From NCBI GenBank assembly GCA_964458655.1, contig CAYWJT010000002.1, positions 30,056 through 94,055 on the forward strand: a DNA stretch of 64,000 nt, written 5' to 3'. Position 1 is the first letter of the stretch; every line of letters starts with the position of its first letter. Shown here in pieces: positions 51,567-61,427 of this stretch. This stretch comes from CAYWJT01 sp964458655 (lineage in GTDB: Bacteria > Acidobacteriota > Aminicenantia > Aminicenantales > Saccharicenantaceae). Made by a program: the position numbers and the translations under genes. The notes beneath the pieces are model-generated. The model saw only the letters and a program-made list of their open reading frames with translations, searched no databases and was not told the origin of the DNA.

Positions 51567-52967
51567 TCAGCCGCCCTGTCCGGTCCCCGGCGCGCTTCCG
51601 CTCCCGTTGGTCAGCCTGCGGATGGCCTCCTCGGCCAGGCCCTTAACCTCGGCCTGGATCGCGGCCAGCGCCTCCTCCGAATCCGCTTCGAAGCGGAGCA
51701 CGATCACCGGCTGGGTGTTGGAGGCCCGGACCAGGCCCCAGCCGTGCGGGAACACGGCCCTGACGCCGTCGATGTCGATGATGCGGTAGCGGCCGGCCAG
51801 TTTGGCCTTGACCTCGTCGACGATCTTGAACTTGACCTCGTCGGAGGCGTAGACGCGGATCTCGGGGGTCACGAAGGTCCGCGGCAGGCCGGCCAGCTCC
51901 TCCGAGAGCTTCTTATCCGTCTTCGACAGGATCTCGACCAGCCGCGCCGAGGCGTATATGCCGTCGTCGAAGCCGAACCAGCGGTCGGCGAAAAAGATAT
52001 GGCCGCTCATCTCGCCCGCGAGCGGCGCCTTTTCTTCCTTTATTTTTTTCTTGATGAGCGAATGGCCGGTCTTCCACATTACCGGCCGGCCGCCCAGCCT
52101 TTCGACCTCGTCATAGAGGAGCTGGGAGGCCTTGACCTCCGAGATCACGGCGGCTCCCGGCATGGAGGGGAGGATGGCCCGCGCGAAGATGATCATCAGC
52201 TGGTCGCCCCAGATGATGCCGCCTTTCTCGTCGATGACGCCCAGACGGTCGGCGTCGCCGTCGTAGCCCAGGCCGACGTCGGCCCCGCTCTCCAGCACGC
52301 GCCGGATGAGCGGCTGGAGGGCTTCCGGCAGGGTCGGGTCCGGGTGATGGTTGGGGAAGCGGCCGTCCATGTCGCAGTAAAGGCATTCGACGTCGCAGCC
52401 GAGCCTGCGGAAAAGAGGCCCGGCGACCGCGCCCGCGGTGCCGTTGCCCGCGTCGATGACGACCTTGAGCCTCCTTCCCAGCTTTATGTTCCCCGCGACG
52501 TAATCCAGGTATTCGGGCAGTATGTCGTATGAGACGAGTTCGCCCCGGCCTTCGCGGAACCTGCCGCTCGCGGCGATCTTCCGCAGCTCCTGGATCTCGG
52601 GTCCGTAGAGCGTCTCGCGGCCGGCCATGATCTTGAAGCCGTTGTACTGGGGCGGGTTGTGCGACCCTGTGATCATGACCCCGCCGTCATAGCCCTTGTA
52701 ATAGACCGTGAAGTAGAGGAGCGGCGTGGGCAGGACCCCGATGTCGGTGACGCCGCAGCCGGTCGCGAGCAGCCCGGCTGAGAGCGCCTGGAAAAGCTCG
52801 GGCGAGCTCAGCCGGCAGTCGCGGCAGACCACGACGCGCTCGAGCCCGCGCTCGACGAGATAGGTGCCGACCGCGCGGCCGAGCGTCTCGACCGTCGTCG
52901 GGTCGAGGTCCTCTCCGGCCACGCCGCGGATGTCGTATTCCCGGAAGATCTTGGGAGGTATCTCCAT
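51567..52967 (-). CDS. manB: Phosphomannomutase/phosphoglucomutase
   Basis: Protein of 466 residues of the alpha-D-phosphohexomutase family. It interconverts hexose 6-phosphate and 1-phosphate, here probably mannose. IFREYDIRGVAGEDL opens domain 1; the phosphoserine loop is GVMITGSHNPPQYNGFK; the magnesium loop is GYDGDADRLG; the sugar-binding loop is GEMSGHIFF; and the phosphate-binding loop of domain 4 is VRASNTQPVIVLRFE. Length and motif order match AlgC/ManB proteins. It is directly upstream of manC. Substrate preference between mannose and glucose is not certain. Confidence 0.93.
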   Translation of the reverse strand: MEIPPKIFREYDIRGVAGEDLDPTTVETLGRAVGTYLVERGLERVVVCRDCRLSSPELFQALSAGLLATGCGVTDIGVLPTPLLYFTVYYKGYDGGVMITGSHNPPQYNGFKIMAGRETLYGPEIQELRKIAASGRFREGRGELVSYDILPEYLDYVAGNIKLGRRLKVVIDAGNGTAGAVAGPLFRRLGCDVECLYCDMDGRFPNHHPDPTLPEALQPLIRRVLESGADVGLGYDGDADRLGVIDEKGGIIWGDQLMIIFARAILPSMPGAAVISEVKASQLLYDEVERLGGRPVMWKTGHSLIKKKIKEEKAPLAGEMSGHIFFADRWFGFDDGIYASARLVEILSKTDKKLSEELAGLPRTFVTPEIRVYASDEVKFKIVDEVKAKLAGRYRIIDIDGVRAVFPHGWGLVRASNTQPVIVLRFEADSEEALAAIQAEVKGLAEEAIRRLTNGSGSAPGTGQGG

Positions 52968-53015
52968 GATGTTCTCTCCTTGCGCCGGACTTCATTCGAG
53001 CCGCGCCGAGCTCGG

Positions 53016-53564
53016 CTACGGCTTGAAGCCGCGTATCTCGTGGGCCCGGGTCTTGACCTCATCCCACTTGCCCTTGGCCCTGACGATGAACTCGATGAGC
53101 TCGCGCACCGCGCCGCGGCCTCCCGGCAGGCTGCAGACATAGTGAGCGCGGGCCTTGATCTCCGGATGGGCGTCGGCCACGGCCGCGGCCAGCCCGACGC
53201 GTTCCATCACGGCCAGGTCGCCGAGGTCGTCGCCGATGTAGGCCGCTTGAGCCGCGGCCAGCCCGTGGCGCTCCAGGATGGACGCCAGCGCCGAGGCCTT
53301 ATCCAGGACGCCCTGATGGACCTCGTCGATGCCGAGCTTTTCCGCTCTCTTCTCCAGCGCGCGGGAACGTTTGCCGGTGATGACGCCGAAGCGCAGCCCG
53401 GCCATGCGACCGAGGAAGACGCCCAGCCCGTCGCGGACGCTGTAGCCCTTGACTTCCTCGCCGTCCGGAAGCACCCAGATGGTGCCGTCCGTCAGCGTTC
53501 CGTCGACGTCCATGAGCACGAGCTCGACGGCCGCGGCTCTCCTGGAAGCTTCGCTCTCACTCAT
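53016..53564 (-). CDS. kdsC: KDO-8-phosphate phosphatase-like HAD hydrolase
   Basis: Protein of 182 residues, typical of KdsC/YrbI-type type C0 HAD phosphatases without a cap. The catalytic Asp pair is in LVLMDVDGTLTDG, motif 2 Thr in FGVITGKRS, the Lys in HQGVLDKASAL, and the metal Asp pair in YIGDDLGDLAVM. The enzyme releases phosphate from KDO-8-phosphate in the synthesis of the LPS inner core, supporting a Gram-negative envelope. The position before the mannose-activation genes fits envelope polysaccharide synthesis. A related sialic-acid pathway phosphatase is possible. Confidence 0.87.
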   Translation of the reverse strand: MSESEASRRAAAVELVLMDVDGTLTDGTIWVLPDGEEVKGYSVRDGLGVFLGRMAGLRFGVITGKRSRALEKRAEKLGIDEVHQGVLDKASALASILERHGLAAAQAAYIGDDLGDLAVMERVGLAAAVADAHPEIKARAHYVCSLPGGRGAVRELIEFIVRAKGKWDEVKTRAHEIRGFKP

Positions 53565-53604
53565 GCCGTAGTCGGCTCATTATTTATTTATTATCAATAA
53601 CATA

Positions 53605-53627
53605 TATAAACCGGCGCCTTCCGCCGG
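53605..53627 (-). terminator. Rho-independent terminator after pyrG
   Basis: On the minus strand CCGGCG and CGCCGG pair as a 6-bp stem with a 5-nt loop, followed by TTTATAT, beginning 24 bases after the pyrG stop. The AT-rich stretch that follows (about 53580-53610) may hold the promoter of kdsC. Confidence 0.65.
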
Positions 53628-53650
53628 CGCACGCTTGCCGTTGGGCTCGT

Positions 53651-55276
53651 TCATTTCGTCCCGGCCCGTCTGCTCCGGCGGTGCCTGTAGCTCGCTTCGA
53701 TGAAGCCGCGGAAAAGCGGGTGCGGCTGAAGCGGCCTGGACTTGAACTCCGGATGGAACTGGCAGCCTAGGAACCAGGGATGGTCCTTGAGCTCTATTAT
53801 CTCGACCAGGCCGTATTCGGGGTTCTTGCCGGAGACGATCAGGCCGGCTTTCCCGAGCGCTTCTTCGAAGGCCGGGTTGAACTCGTAGCGGTGGCGATGC
53901 CTTTCCCAGACCTCCGTCGAACCGTACATCCTGGATGCGAGCGAGCCGTTCTCGAGCTCGCACAGGTAGCGGCCGAGCCGCATGGTGCCGCCCAGGTCGG
54001 CGGCCCGCGGCAGGTTGCGCCAGAGGACGAAGACCTTGTGCGGGCAGTCCGGGTCGAACTCCTCGCTGTTGGCTTTCTCCAAGCCGGCCCTATGGCGTGC
54101 GAACTCGATCACGGCGCACTGCATGCCGAGGCAGATGCCGAAGAAAGGCACCCTGTTCTCGCGGGCGAAGGCGACCGCGTTCACTTTCCCTTCTATGCCG
54201 CGGCGGCCGAACCCACCGGGCACGAGCACGCCGTCGTACTTGGCCAGCTCCGCGGCGGCCTCTCCCTTCTCCAGCAGCTCGGCTTCCACCCAGTCGATGT
54301 TGACCTTCAGCTTGTTGGCGATGCCGCCGTGGACCAAAGCCTGGTTGAGGCTCATGTAGGCGTCCTTGAATTCCGCGTACTTGCCGATGAGGCCGATGTC
54401 CACCTCGTCGTGGGGATGCTTCAACGTTTCGATCATCGCCTTCCAGTCGGAAAGGTCCCGTTCACCGGAGGCCAGGCCCAGCCGTTCCAAGATGGCCACG
54501 TCCAGCCCCTCGGCCGAGAAATTAATCGGTATGTCGTATATGGTCTCGGCGTCGATGGCGGTAATGACGGCGTCCTCATGGACGTTGGTGAAAAGCGCGA
54601 TCTTGGCTTTGATGTCGGGAGGCAGGCGCTTCGGCGTCCGGCAGAGCAGGATGTCGGGCTGGATGCCGATCGCCCGCAGCTCCTTGACGCTGTGCTGGGT
54701 CGGCTTGGTCTTGAGCTCCTCGGAGGAGCCGATGAGCGGGACGAGCGTCACATGGATGAAAAGGACGTTCTCGGCTCCGAGCGTGATGCGCATTTGCCTG
54801 GCGGCTTCGAGGAAGGGCAGGCTCTCGATGTCGCCGACGGTGCCGCCGATCTCGCAGATGACGACGTCGTTCTCGTCGTCGACGCTGTGGAAGGCCTTCT
54901 TGATCTCGTCTGTGACGTGGGGAATGACCTGGACTGTCTTGCCGAGGTAGTCGCCTTTGCGCTCGCGGCGCAGGAGGTTCTGGTAGATCTTCCCGGTCGT
55001 CCAGTTGTGCGCCCGCGTGGTCTGGATGCCGGTGAACCTCTCATAATGACCGAGGTCGAGGTCGGTCTCGGCGCCGTCGTCGGTGACGTAAACTTCGCCG
55101 TGCTGAAAGGGGTTCATGGTCCCGGCATCGACGTTCAGGTAGGGGTCGAATTTGATGATGGTTATCCTGTAGCCGTGGCTTTCGAGGAGCATTCCGATCG
55201 AAGCCGCGGCCAGGCCCTTGCCCAGCCCTGAAATGACGCCGCCCGTCACAAAAATGTACTTTCTCTCTGGAGCCAT
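53651..55276 (-). CDS. pyrG: CTP synthase
   Basis: Protein of 541 residues, the standard length. It aminates UTP to CTP using glutamine and ATP. The start at 55276 gives the canonical opening KYIFVTGGVISGLGKGLAAA with AGGA upstream; a longer frame to 55306 is unlikely. The synthetase half shows GTMNPFQHGEVYVTDDGAET and GGTVGDIESLPFLEA. The class I amidotransferase half shows VPGGFGRRGIEGK, the nucleophile Cys in FFGICLGMQCAVIEFAR, and the His/Glu in FLGCQFHPEFKSRP. It has its own promoter and terminator. Confidence 0.97.
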   Translation of the reverse strand: MAPERKYIFVTGGVISGLGKGLAAASIGMLLESHGYRITIIKFDPYLNVDAGTMNPFQHGEVYVTDDGAETDLDLGHYERFTGIQTTRAHNWTTGKIYQNLLRRERKGDYLGKTVQVIPHVTDEIKKAFHSVDDENDVVICEIGGTVGDIESLPFLEAARQMRITLGAENVLFIHVTLVPLIGSSEELKTKPTQHSVKELRAIGIQPDILLCRTPKRLPPDIKAKIALFTNVHEDAVITAIDAETIYDIPINFSAEGLDVAILERLGLASGERDLSDWKAMIETLKHPHDEVDIGLIGKYAEFKDAYMSLNQALVHGGIANKLKVNIDWVEAELLEKGEAAAELAKYDGVLVPGGFGRRGIEGKVNAVAFARENRVPFFGICLGMQCAVIEFARHRAGLEKANSEEFDPDCPHKVFVLWRNLPRAADLGGTMRLGRYLCELENGSLASRMYGSTEVWERHRHRYEFNPAFEEALGKAGLIVSGKNPEYGLVEIIELKDHPWFLGCQFHPEFKSRPLQPHPLFRGFIEASYRHRRSRRAGTK

Positions 55277-55338
55277 GGCGCTTGTCCTTACGGGTTCACT
55301 GACCAAGAGATTTTTTCTCGGGTTCCGGCAACAGATGA

Positions 55339-55366
55339 ATTATACTCAAGAAGCCGACGCTGGCAA
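55339..55366 (-). promoter_or_regulatory. Promoter of pyrG
   Basis: On the minus strand TTGCCA (55366-55361) and a perfect TATAAT (55344-55339) are 16 bases apart, 62 bases before the pyrG start. Confidence 0.7.
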
Positions 55367-55455
55367 GGGGAAAAGCCGGCGGGGCGACGCGGCGCGATAC
55401 TCCGGACGAACTCCGGCTCTATTGGCGCCACGCCATTTAAGGACGGAGGCGCTGT

Positions 55456-55854
55456 TCAACCGGCTGCGGGCTTGGCTGGGGCTTGAGGCTGAGGAGCCGG
55501 TTTCGAGACGCTCTGCGTCTGGCAGTTGGCCTCGAGATGAGCGCCTTCCTCGACGATGAGGCGCGGGGTGATGATGGTGCCGAAGACCCGGCCCTTGTCG
55601 TGGATCTCGACCCGGTCGGCCGCCTGGATGTTGCCCTTGACCTCGCCGTTGATGACGAGCTGGCCGACGTTTATGTCGGCCTCGACCTTGCCCTTCTCGC
55701 CGATCACGAGCAGGGCGTCCGACTTGATGGTGCCTTTGAAATAGCCCTCGACCCGGAACGAGCCTTTGAAGACCAGGTCGCCGCGGAAATCCGACTCCGC
55801 GTCGATCAGGCCCGCGAGCTTGGTCTCTTCGAACTCTCTCGGCTTGTCTTTCAT
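55456..55854 (-). CDS. Bactofilin (polymer-forming cytoskeletal protein)
   Basis: Protein of 132 residues. The core (about 15-105) is the right-handed beta-helix repeat of the bactofilin/DUF583 family, seen as short repeating strands in LVFKGSFRVEGYFKGTIKSD, KVEADINVGQLVINGEVKGN and RVFGTIITPRLIVEEG. A Pro/Ala/Gln-rich tail (KPAPQPQAPAKPAAG) is flexible. Bactofilins form filaments that help cell shape or position ParAB. The gene directly follows parB with 3 bases between stop and start, which suits a link to chromosome segregation. Confidence 0.93.
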   Translation of the reverse strand: MKDKPREFEETKLAGLIDAESDFRGDLVFKGSFRVEGYFKGTIKSDALLVIGEKGKVEADINVGQLVINGEVKGNIQAADRVEIHDKGRVFGTIITPRLIVEEGAHLEANCQTQSVSKPAPQPQAPAKPAAG

Positions 55855-55857
55855 CCG

Positions 55858-56700
55858 TCAGCTCCTTTTTATTCTCTCGTAAATGCGGTTGAGGTCGTCG
55901 AGCGAAAAATAGAAGATCTTGACGACGCCCTTGTTCCTGGTGCCGGAGATCAGGACCTTGGTGCCCAGAAGCTGGAGCAGCTCCTCCTGCAGGGCGTTCA
56001 GGTCCGGGTCCCCGAGCGAGGGTTGGATCTTCGGCGCCTTCTTTTTTAGTCGGTTGACGAGGTTTTCTGTCTGTCGGACCGAGAGCGCTTTTTCGACAAC
56101 ATCGCGGCAGGCCAGGAGCTGGACCGCCGGGTCGTCGAGAGCCAGGATGGCTCTGGCGTGCCCCATCGAGATCGTCCCGTCGCTTATCTTCTCCTGTATG
56201 TCCGCCGGCAGCTTGAGCAGCCGCAGATAATTCGTGACCGAGGTCCTGTCCTTGCCTATTTTGTCGGCCAGTTCCTGCTGGGTATAACCGTGGTCTTCGA
56301 TAAGTTGTTGATAAGCCTGGGCTATTTCGAGCGGGTTGAGGTTCTCCCGGTGAAGGTTCTCGATAAGCGACACCTCAAGCTGCTTTCCCTCCGGGATGTT
56401 CCTGACGAGGACAGGGATCTTGCGCAGTCCGGCTCTCTGGGCGGCCCGCCAGCGCCTCTCGCCGACTATGATCTTGTACTTATTATCCTCCGGCACAACC
56501 ACTACAGGCTGGACCACCCCTGATTCCCTAATGGAGCGGGCGAGCTCTTCGATGGACTCATCGTCGAACTTCAGCCTCGGCTGCTTGGGGTTGGGCGTGA
56601 CCTGGTCTATATCGAGCTCGACAAAGCGCTCGTCCTTGATGATCCCGAACTCAGCGGGAATGAAGGCGCCGAGGCCTTTTCCCAGGGCTCTCTTGCTCAT
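55858..56700 (-). CDS. parB: Chromosome partitioning protein ParB (Spo0J/Noc family)
   Basis: Protein of 280 residues. It binds parS and, as a CTP-dependent clamp, spreads on DNA to guide chromosome segregation with ParA. The N-terminal start KRALGKGLGAFIP is typical. The ParB/sulfiredoxin-like domain has VTPNPKQPRLKFDDESIEEL and the CTP-binding box IIVGERRWRAAQRAG. The helix-turn-helix is TQQELADKIGKDRTSVTNYL, and GTISMGHARAILAL follows. A C-terminal dimerisation domain ends it. Its start overlaps the parA stop by 4 bases (ATGA). A parS site is 760 bases upstream. Confidence 0.96.
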   Translation of the reverse strand: MSKRALGKGLGAFIPAEFGIIKDERFVELDIDQVTPNPKQPRLKFDDESIEELARSIRESGVVQPVVVVPEDNKYKIIVGERRWRAAQRAGLRKIPVLVRNIPEGKQLEVSLIENLHRENLNPLEIAQAYQQLIEDHGYTQQELADKIGKDRTSVTNYLRLLKLPADIQEKISDGTISMGHARAILALDDPAVQLLACRDVVEKALSVRQTENLVNRLKKKAPKIQPSLGDPDLNALQEELLQLLGTKVLISGTRNKGVVKIFYFSLDDLNRIYERIKRS

Positions 56701-57452
56701 TTGTTGATGATCTCCTCCGCCAAATTCAAGTAGGCTTCAGCCCCTCTCGATCTTATATCATAAAGCACGATGGGCTTGCCGAAACTCGGCGCCTCGGCCA
56801 GCCTGACGCTTCTCGGGACGATGGTCTGGAACAGGATGTTATGGAGAGACTTTTGGACTTCCGCCACGACCTGCTTGGAAAGATTGGTGCGCTCGTCATA
56901 CATGGTCAGCAGGATGCCCTCGATGGACAGTCTGGGGTTGAAGTAGGTCCGAACGGTATCGAGGATGTGGAAAAGGTCGGGGATGCCTTCCATACAGAAG
57001 AACTCAGTCTGGACCGGGATTATCAGGGAATCGGCGGCTGTCAGGGCGTTTATGGTCAAGAGACCGAGCGACGGCGGGCAGTCCACGAGAACGAACTGGA
57101 AATAGCGGCGGGCTTTTTCCACTGCCGAAAGCAGACGGTATTCTCTTTTTTCAGCGGCGAAAATTTCGGCTTCGACGCCGGCCAGCTCCGGTGAACAGGG
57201 ACATATGTAAAGGTTCTCAAGCTCAGTGGCCTGGATGTAATCCATCACGTCTTTGCCGTTCATCAGAGACTGGTAGATGCCTTTCCCGTCTTCTTTCAGT
57301 TTGCCGAGGCCGAGGGTGGACATTCCCTGAGGGTCGAAGTCGATCAAGAGAGTGCGGCGGCCCTTCCAGGCCAGGCAGGCCGAGAGATTAATGGCTGTCG
57401 TGGTCTTGCCGACCCCGCCTTTCTGGTTGGTTACGGCTATGACCTTACCCAT
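56697..57452 (-). CDS. parA: Chromosome partitioning ATPase ParA (Soj)
   Basis: Protein of 251 residues. The deviant Walker A motif is [34 protein letters not shown] and [17 protein letters not shown] give the switch regions. The ATPase drives ParB-parS complexes along the nucleoid. The start at 57452 ([10 protein letters not shown]) matches the family; an in-frame ATG at 57479 would add MFHVEHGKK, which is just a translation of the parS palindrome, so it is less likely. The first bases overlap the end of mnmG by 8. Confidence 0.96.
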   Translation of the reverse strand: MGKVIAVTNQKGGVGKTTTAINLSACLAWKGRRTLLIDFDPQGMSTLGLGKLKEDGKGIYQSLMNGKDVMDYIQATELENLYICPCSPELAGVEAEIFAAEKREYRLLSAVEKARRYFQFVLVDCPPSLGLLTINALTAADSLIIPVQTEFFCMEGIPDLFHILDTVRTYFNPRLSIEGILLTMYDERTNLSKQVVAEVQKSLHNILFQTIVPRSVRLAEAPSFGKPIVLYDIRSRGAEAYLNLAEEIINK

Positions 57453-59316
57453 CTTCTTCCCATGTTCCACGTGGAACATCAGGGCCCGTTAGCCTGTTCC
57501 GCTTCTTCTGGACCTCAAGATACAGCTGCAGGTTCTGGACAGCGGCCGGCGTTATTCCGGGGATTTTCTTGGCGTCGCCTATGGTACGCGGCCCATAGGA
57601 GGCTAATTTCTCGGCGGCTTCTCTTGTCAACCCAGGGACCTGGCCGAAATCAAGGCCGGTCGGGATGGCGACTCTGTCCGACCTCAGGATCTTCTGGAGC
57701 TCCTTCTGCTGTTTCTTGATATAGCCTTCGTACTTGACTTCTGATTCTATGTATCTCATCTCTTCGGCCGCCGGCTCTTCAAGCTGAAGGTATTTTAGCA
57801 CATCTTTCAGGCGCTTTTCAGGTTTTTTCAGGATTTCATACAGAGTAGACGTTTTCCCGGCCTCTTTTATGCTGGTCTTTTTCAATAGCGCCATGGTGCG
57901 GGCTAAACGGGCTTTCTTTTCCTGAAAGAGCCCCCAAACTTCCTCGCTGATGAGTCCCAGGCGATATCCGTAGGCCATCAGGCGCTCGTCGGCATTATCC
58001 ACCCTCAAGAGCAGTCTGTGCTCGGCCCGGGAAGTGAACAAACGGTAAGGCTCCTCAACGCCTCTCGTCACCAGGTCATCGATCAGCACCCCGATGTAGG
58101 CCTCGTCCCGGCGCAGGACGAGCGGTTCCTTTCCCTGGAGCGCCAGCCCGGCGTTGACGCCGGCCATGATGCCCTGAGCCGCCGCTTCCTCATAGCCTGA
58201 TGTCCCGTTTATCTGCCCGGCCAGGTAAAGGCCGCTCACCCGCCTCGTTTCCAAGTCATGTTTCAGCTCCAGGGGCGAAACGGCGTCGTATTCTATGCCG
58301 TAAGCCGGCCTGATTATTTTGGCGTCTTCCAAGCCAGGGATCGTGGCCAGGAACTCCTTCTGGACTTCAATAGGCAGGCTCGAAGAAAGGCCGTTCATGT
58401 AAATCTCGGCAGTATCCAGGCCTTCGGGCTCGAGAAAGAACTGGTGCCTCGCGTGGTGAGGGAACTTGACGACTTTGTCCTCGATCGAAGGGCAGTATCT
58501 CGGGCCGATACCGACGATCTTCCCGCTGTAAAGAGGCGACTTGTCCAGGTTCCTCCGGATGACCTCGTGAGTCTTCGCGTTCGTGTGGCCCAGGTAGCAG
58601 GCCACCTTGTTGACGAGCTCCTTCCGTGTCCGCAGGGAAAAGGGGACAGGCTCTTCGTCGCCGGGCTGGGGCGTGAAACTCTCCCATTTAACCGAGGCGC
58701 TGTCGATTCTCATCGGTGTGCCGGTCTTGAGCCTGATCGTCTTGAAGCCCAGCCTCCTGAGACATTCCGCCATCTCTGTAGAAGCCGGCTCGTTGGCCCT
58801 GCCCGCCGGATAGCTTCTGAGGCCCATATGAATGAGCCCGTTCAGGAAGGTGCCCGGGGCCAGGATGACCGCCCCGGCTGAAAGCGTCGTGCCGTCTATC
58901 GTCCGGACCCCGCGGGCCCGGCCACCCTCTACCAGAACCTCCGAGACTATGCCCTGGAAAAGGGCCAGGTTCGGGGTCTTCTCCAGGAGGCTTTTCATCG
59001 CCAGCCGGTAGGCGGCCTTGTCGCACTGGGCGCGGGGAGCCTGGACGGCGCCGCCGCGGCTGCTGTTAAGCAGCCTGAAATGGATGCCTGTTTCGTCCGC
59101 GAGCAGACCCATGACGCCGCCCAGGGCGTCAATCTCCCGGACCAGGTGGCCTTTGGCCAGGCCGCCTATGGCCGGGTTGCAGGACATCTGGGCGATCGTG
59201 TCAAGATAGATCGTCACCAGGCAGGTCGAAAAGCCCATGCCTGCTGCGGCCGCAGCCGCCTCGCATCCGGCATGCCCGGCCCCGACGACGACGATATCAT
59301 AGCTCTGATCAGCCAT
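57445..59316 (-). CDS. mnmG: tRNA uridine-5-carboxymethylaminomethyl modification enzyme MnmG (GidA)
   Basis: Protein of 623 residues. With MnmE it installs cmnm5 at U34 of tRNAs reading split codon boxes, using FAD. The start at 59316 with GAGG upstream gives [20 protein letters not shown] for FAD binding; the longer frame to 59388 overlaps the mnmE 3' end and is not needed. [28 protein letters not shown] and [17 protein letters not shown] are family blocks. The C-terminal helical domain binds MnmE. The very end ([11 protein letters not shown]) is encoded by the parS site, so protein and DNA site constrain each other. Confidence 0.97.
   Translation of the reverse strand: MADQSYDIVVVGAGHAGCEAAAAAAGMGFSTCLVTIYLDTIAQMSCNPAIGGLAKGHLVREIDALGGVMGLLADETGIHFRLLNSSRGGAVQAPRAQCDKAAYRLAMKSLLEKTPNLALFQGIVSEVLVEGGRARGVRTIDGTTLSAGAVILAPGTFLNGLIHMGLRSYPAGRANEPASTEMAECLRRLGFKTIRLKTGTPMRIDSASVKWESFTPQPGDEEPVPFSLRTRKELVNKVACYLGHTNAKTHEVIRRNLDKSPLYSGKIVGIGPRYCPSIEDKVVKFPHHARHQFFLEPEGLDTAEIYMNGLSSSLPIEVQKEFLATIPGLEDAKIIRPAYGIEYDAVSPLELKHDLETRRVSGLYLAGQINGTSGYEEAAAQGIMAGVNAGLALQGKEPLVLRRDEAYIGVLIDDLVTRGVEEPYRLFTSRAEHRLLLRVDNADERLMAYGYRLGLISEEVWGLFQEKKARLARTMALLKKTSIKEAGKTSTLYEILKKPEKRLKDVLKYLQLEEPAAEEMRYIESEVKYEGYIKKQQKELQKILRSDRVAIPTGLDFGQVPGLTREAAEKLASYGPRTIGDAKKIPGITPAAVQNLQLYLEVQKKRNRLTGPDVPRGTWEEDG
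57463..57478. promoter_or_regulatory. parS centromere site
   Basis: TGTTCCACGTGGAACA is a perfect 16-bp palindrome matching the bacterial parS consensus (TGTTNCACGTGAAACA and symmetric variants). The palindrome extends to 18 bp (57462-57479). It lies inside the last codons of mnmG, where it encodes DVPRGT, immediately upstream of parA. It is the ParB loading site and marks origin proximity. Confidence 0.93.
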
Positions 59317-59326
59317 GTGCCGGGCC

Positions 59327-60697
59327 TCACTTCCCGACGCAGAAGCGGGAAAAAACCCTCCGCATGACATCATCCGCCCTGATTTCACCGGTCAACCGGC
59401 CTATGAGCTCCAGGGCGCGCCTGACCTCCTCGGCGCAAAGCTCTTCCGAATGGCCGGCCCGAAGCAGCTCGGCAGCCTTTAAGAGCGCGTCCCTGACCTC
59501 GACCAGGATATCCCTCTGGCGCGCGTGCAGTATCAGGTCCTCGCCGGCCGCGGCCCGCGGCCCGAAGCTCCGCAGGATCTCCTGCTTCAAGCCTTCGATG
59601 TTCGTGCCCTCGAGGGCCGAGACCTCGACCACCGGGGCGCCGCTCATCAGGCCGGCCGCGGCCGCCGAATCCATCCTTTTCGGCAAGTCTATCTTGTTGA
59701 GCACTAGGATGGTCTTTTTCCCCGCGAGCCGCTTCAGGAGCCGGATATCCTCCCGGCCTAGCTCTCTCGAGGCGTCGAGCAGGAAAAGAAGGCCGTCCGC
59801 AGTCTCCGCGATACTCAGGCCCCGCTCGATGCCCAGCCTCTCGACCGGATGGCGGGCGCCACCCAAGCCAGCCATGTCGACCAGGTTGAACAGGAAGCCG
59901 TTGAGGACCAGCCTCTCCCGTAGAAAATCCCTGGTAGTGCCGGGGTAGGGGCTGACCAAGGCCCTGTCCTGCTCCAGCAAAGCGTTGAAAAGAGTGGATT
60001 TGCCGACATTCTTGCGGCCGGCCATGGCCAGGGTCACTCCTTCGGTGACGGCCCGGCCGGTGTCGTAGCTCGAGATGAGGCTTTCGACCTCGCGGATATT
60101 CCTGGCGATAGCGCGGCCGTGCCCGGCTGAGGAGAGTCTGAGGCCGTCGTCGGGAAATTCCAGGCAGGCCTCGACCCCGGCCGCGAGTCGCAGAAGGCTC
60201 TCCTTCATCCGCCTGAACCTCGCCGACATGATGCCCATGACCTGCCGCACGGCCGGCCGGGCCTGGGCCGCCGAGACCGACATGATGAGGTCGTTGACAG
60301 CCTCGGCCTGGATGATGTCGAGCCGACCGTTGAGGTAAGCCCGCAGCGTGAACTCGCCCGGGCCGGCCCGCCTGGCGCCGAAACGACGCCCCAGGGCCAC
60401 TGTCTGTTCCAGGACGGCCGGGCTGCCGTGGCAGGAGAGTTCGACAACGTCTTCGCCCGTGTATGAACGTGGTCCCTTGAAATAGGCCAGGAAGGCTTCG
60501 TCCACGACTTCGCCGCCCTCCGGGTCGAAAATCTCGCCGAGAACGAGCCGGCGGTCCTCATACGCGCGCTTTCGCCTCGACTTCGGACGGAAAAAGCGGC
60601 CGGCCACGGCCAGAGCCTCGGGCCCGCTCAGCCTGACCACGCCCAGGCCGCCGAAACCAGACGGAGTTGAGACGGCGATGATGGTGTCTTCGAGCAT
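59327..60697 (-). CDS. mnmE: tRNA modification GTPase MnmE (TrmE)
   Basis: Protein of 456 residues. The N-terminal tetrahydrofolate-binding domain starts [20 protein letters not shown] and ends near residue 120. The helical domain is interrupted by the G domain (about 215-380), with [20 protein letters not shown] as the P-loop, GTTRDF as switch I, DMAGLG as G3 and NKIDL as G4. The C-terminal FCVGK is the conserved Cys motif of the modification site. The start at 60697 has GGGGGA upstream; an extension to 60760 lacks family similarity. mnmG starts 10 bases after its stop. Confidence 0.97.
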   Translation of the reverse strand: MLEDTIIAVSTPSGFGGLGVVRLSGPEALAVAGRFFRPKSRRKRAYEDRRLVLGEIFDPEGGEVVDEAFLAYFKGPRSYTGEDVVELSCHGSPAVLEQTVALGRRFGARRAGPGEFTLRAYLNGRLDIIQAEAVNDLIMSVSAAQARPAVRQVMGIMSARFRRMKESLLRLAAGVEACLEFPDDGLRLSSAGHGRAIARNIREVESLISSYDTGRAVTEGVTLAMAGRKNVGKSTLFNALLEQDRALVSPYPGTTRDFLRERLVLNGFLFNLVDMAGLGGARHPVERLGIERGLSIAETADGLLFLLDASRELGREDIRLLKRLAGKKTILVLNKIDLPKRMDSAAAAGLMSGAPVVEVSALEGTNIEGLKQEILRSFGPRAAAGEDLILHARQRDILVEVRDALLKAAELLRAGHSEELCAEEVRRALELIGRLTGEIRADDVMRRVFSRFCVGK

Positions 60698-60767
60698 TTT
60701 TTTCAGTCCCCCATTATAGAGGAGGCCGGCCGAGCTCGAACGCGAAACCGGCCGAAGCAAATGAAGC

Positions 60768-61427
60768 TCAGTGCTTCTCGGTCTGGAAGATCTTGACCTT
60801 TTTCAGGAAGCCGTCGCCGATGCTTTCGCTGGTGATGCCGGGGACCTGGTTCACGGCTATATGGACGATCCTTCTTTCGTAGGGGTTCATCGGCTCCAGG
60901 ATCTCCTCGCGGCCGGTCTCAGCCACCTGTCGGGCCACGTCCTGAGCGTACTCCTTGAGCTTCCTTTCCTTGCGGCGCTTGAAGAACTCGCAGTCGACCT
61001 GGACCTTGAGCGAAGAGATCTTATTCAGGATGTGCTGCAGCGAAAGGAGCAGGGCGCCGTCGCTCCTCAGGAGCATGGCCTTGTCCGGTCCGTCGAAAAC
61101 GACGAAGATGAAATCGGACTTCCTCTTGACCTCGTAGCTTATCTCGAGCGGGAAGTGTTCCATCAGCTCCCGGAGGAAGTCCTCGACCCGGCGCTCGCCT
61201 TCCTCCTGCCTGGGCCAGGCGCGGATGACGATCTCCTTGGATTTTATCCCGAACAGCCTGGTCTTCTCGGTCACGATCTCGTAGTTGAGCTTCTCCCTGG
61301 GCGTCTTGAGCCTGTGCTCGGCCAGGGAGATGGCCTCCTCCAGGTTCTTGCCTTTGAATTCCTTCTGCTCGTCGCCCTGTTCAGGGGCCTGGTTCGAGTC
61401 AAGCCCGTTTTTTGTCTCGTTTTCCAT
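60768..61427 (-). CDS. jag: Jag/KhpB-type RNA-binding protein (Jag-N, KH, R3H domains)
   Basis: Protein of 219 residues. An acidic N-terminal stretch (about 1-25) leads into the Jag-N domain (KNLEEAISLAEHRLKTPREK, with KLNYEIVTEKTRLFGIKSKE). A KH domain (about 80-150) and a C-terminal R3H domain follow, whose R-x3-H motif is in NPYERRIVHIAV. KhpB-type proteins bind RNA and influence cell-wall growth and division. It sits between yidC and mnmE as in many bacteria. Its start lies 28 bases inside the yidC 3' end, so translation is probably coupled. Confidence 0.93.
   Translation of the reverse strand: MENETKNGLDSNQAPEQGDEQKEFKGKNLEEAISLAEHRLKTPREKLNYEIVTEKTRLFGIKSKEIVIRAWPRQEEGERRVEDFLRELMEHFPLEISYEVKRKSDFIFVVFDGPDKAMLLRSDGALLLSLQHILNKISSLKVQVDCEFFKRRKERKLKEYAQDVARQVAETGREEILEPMNPYERRIVHIAVNQVPGITSESIGDGFLKKVKIFQTEKH

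Noticed and set aside
53580..53610. AT-rich stretch between kdsC and pyrG as a possible insertion
   Set aside because: It is short and better explained as the tail of the pyrG terminator and the promoter region of kdsC.
57462..57719. 85-aa plus-strand frame starting MFHVEH
   Set aside because: The start is just the parS palindrome read on the other strand; the rest is antisense to mnmG.
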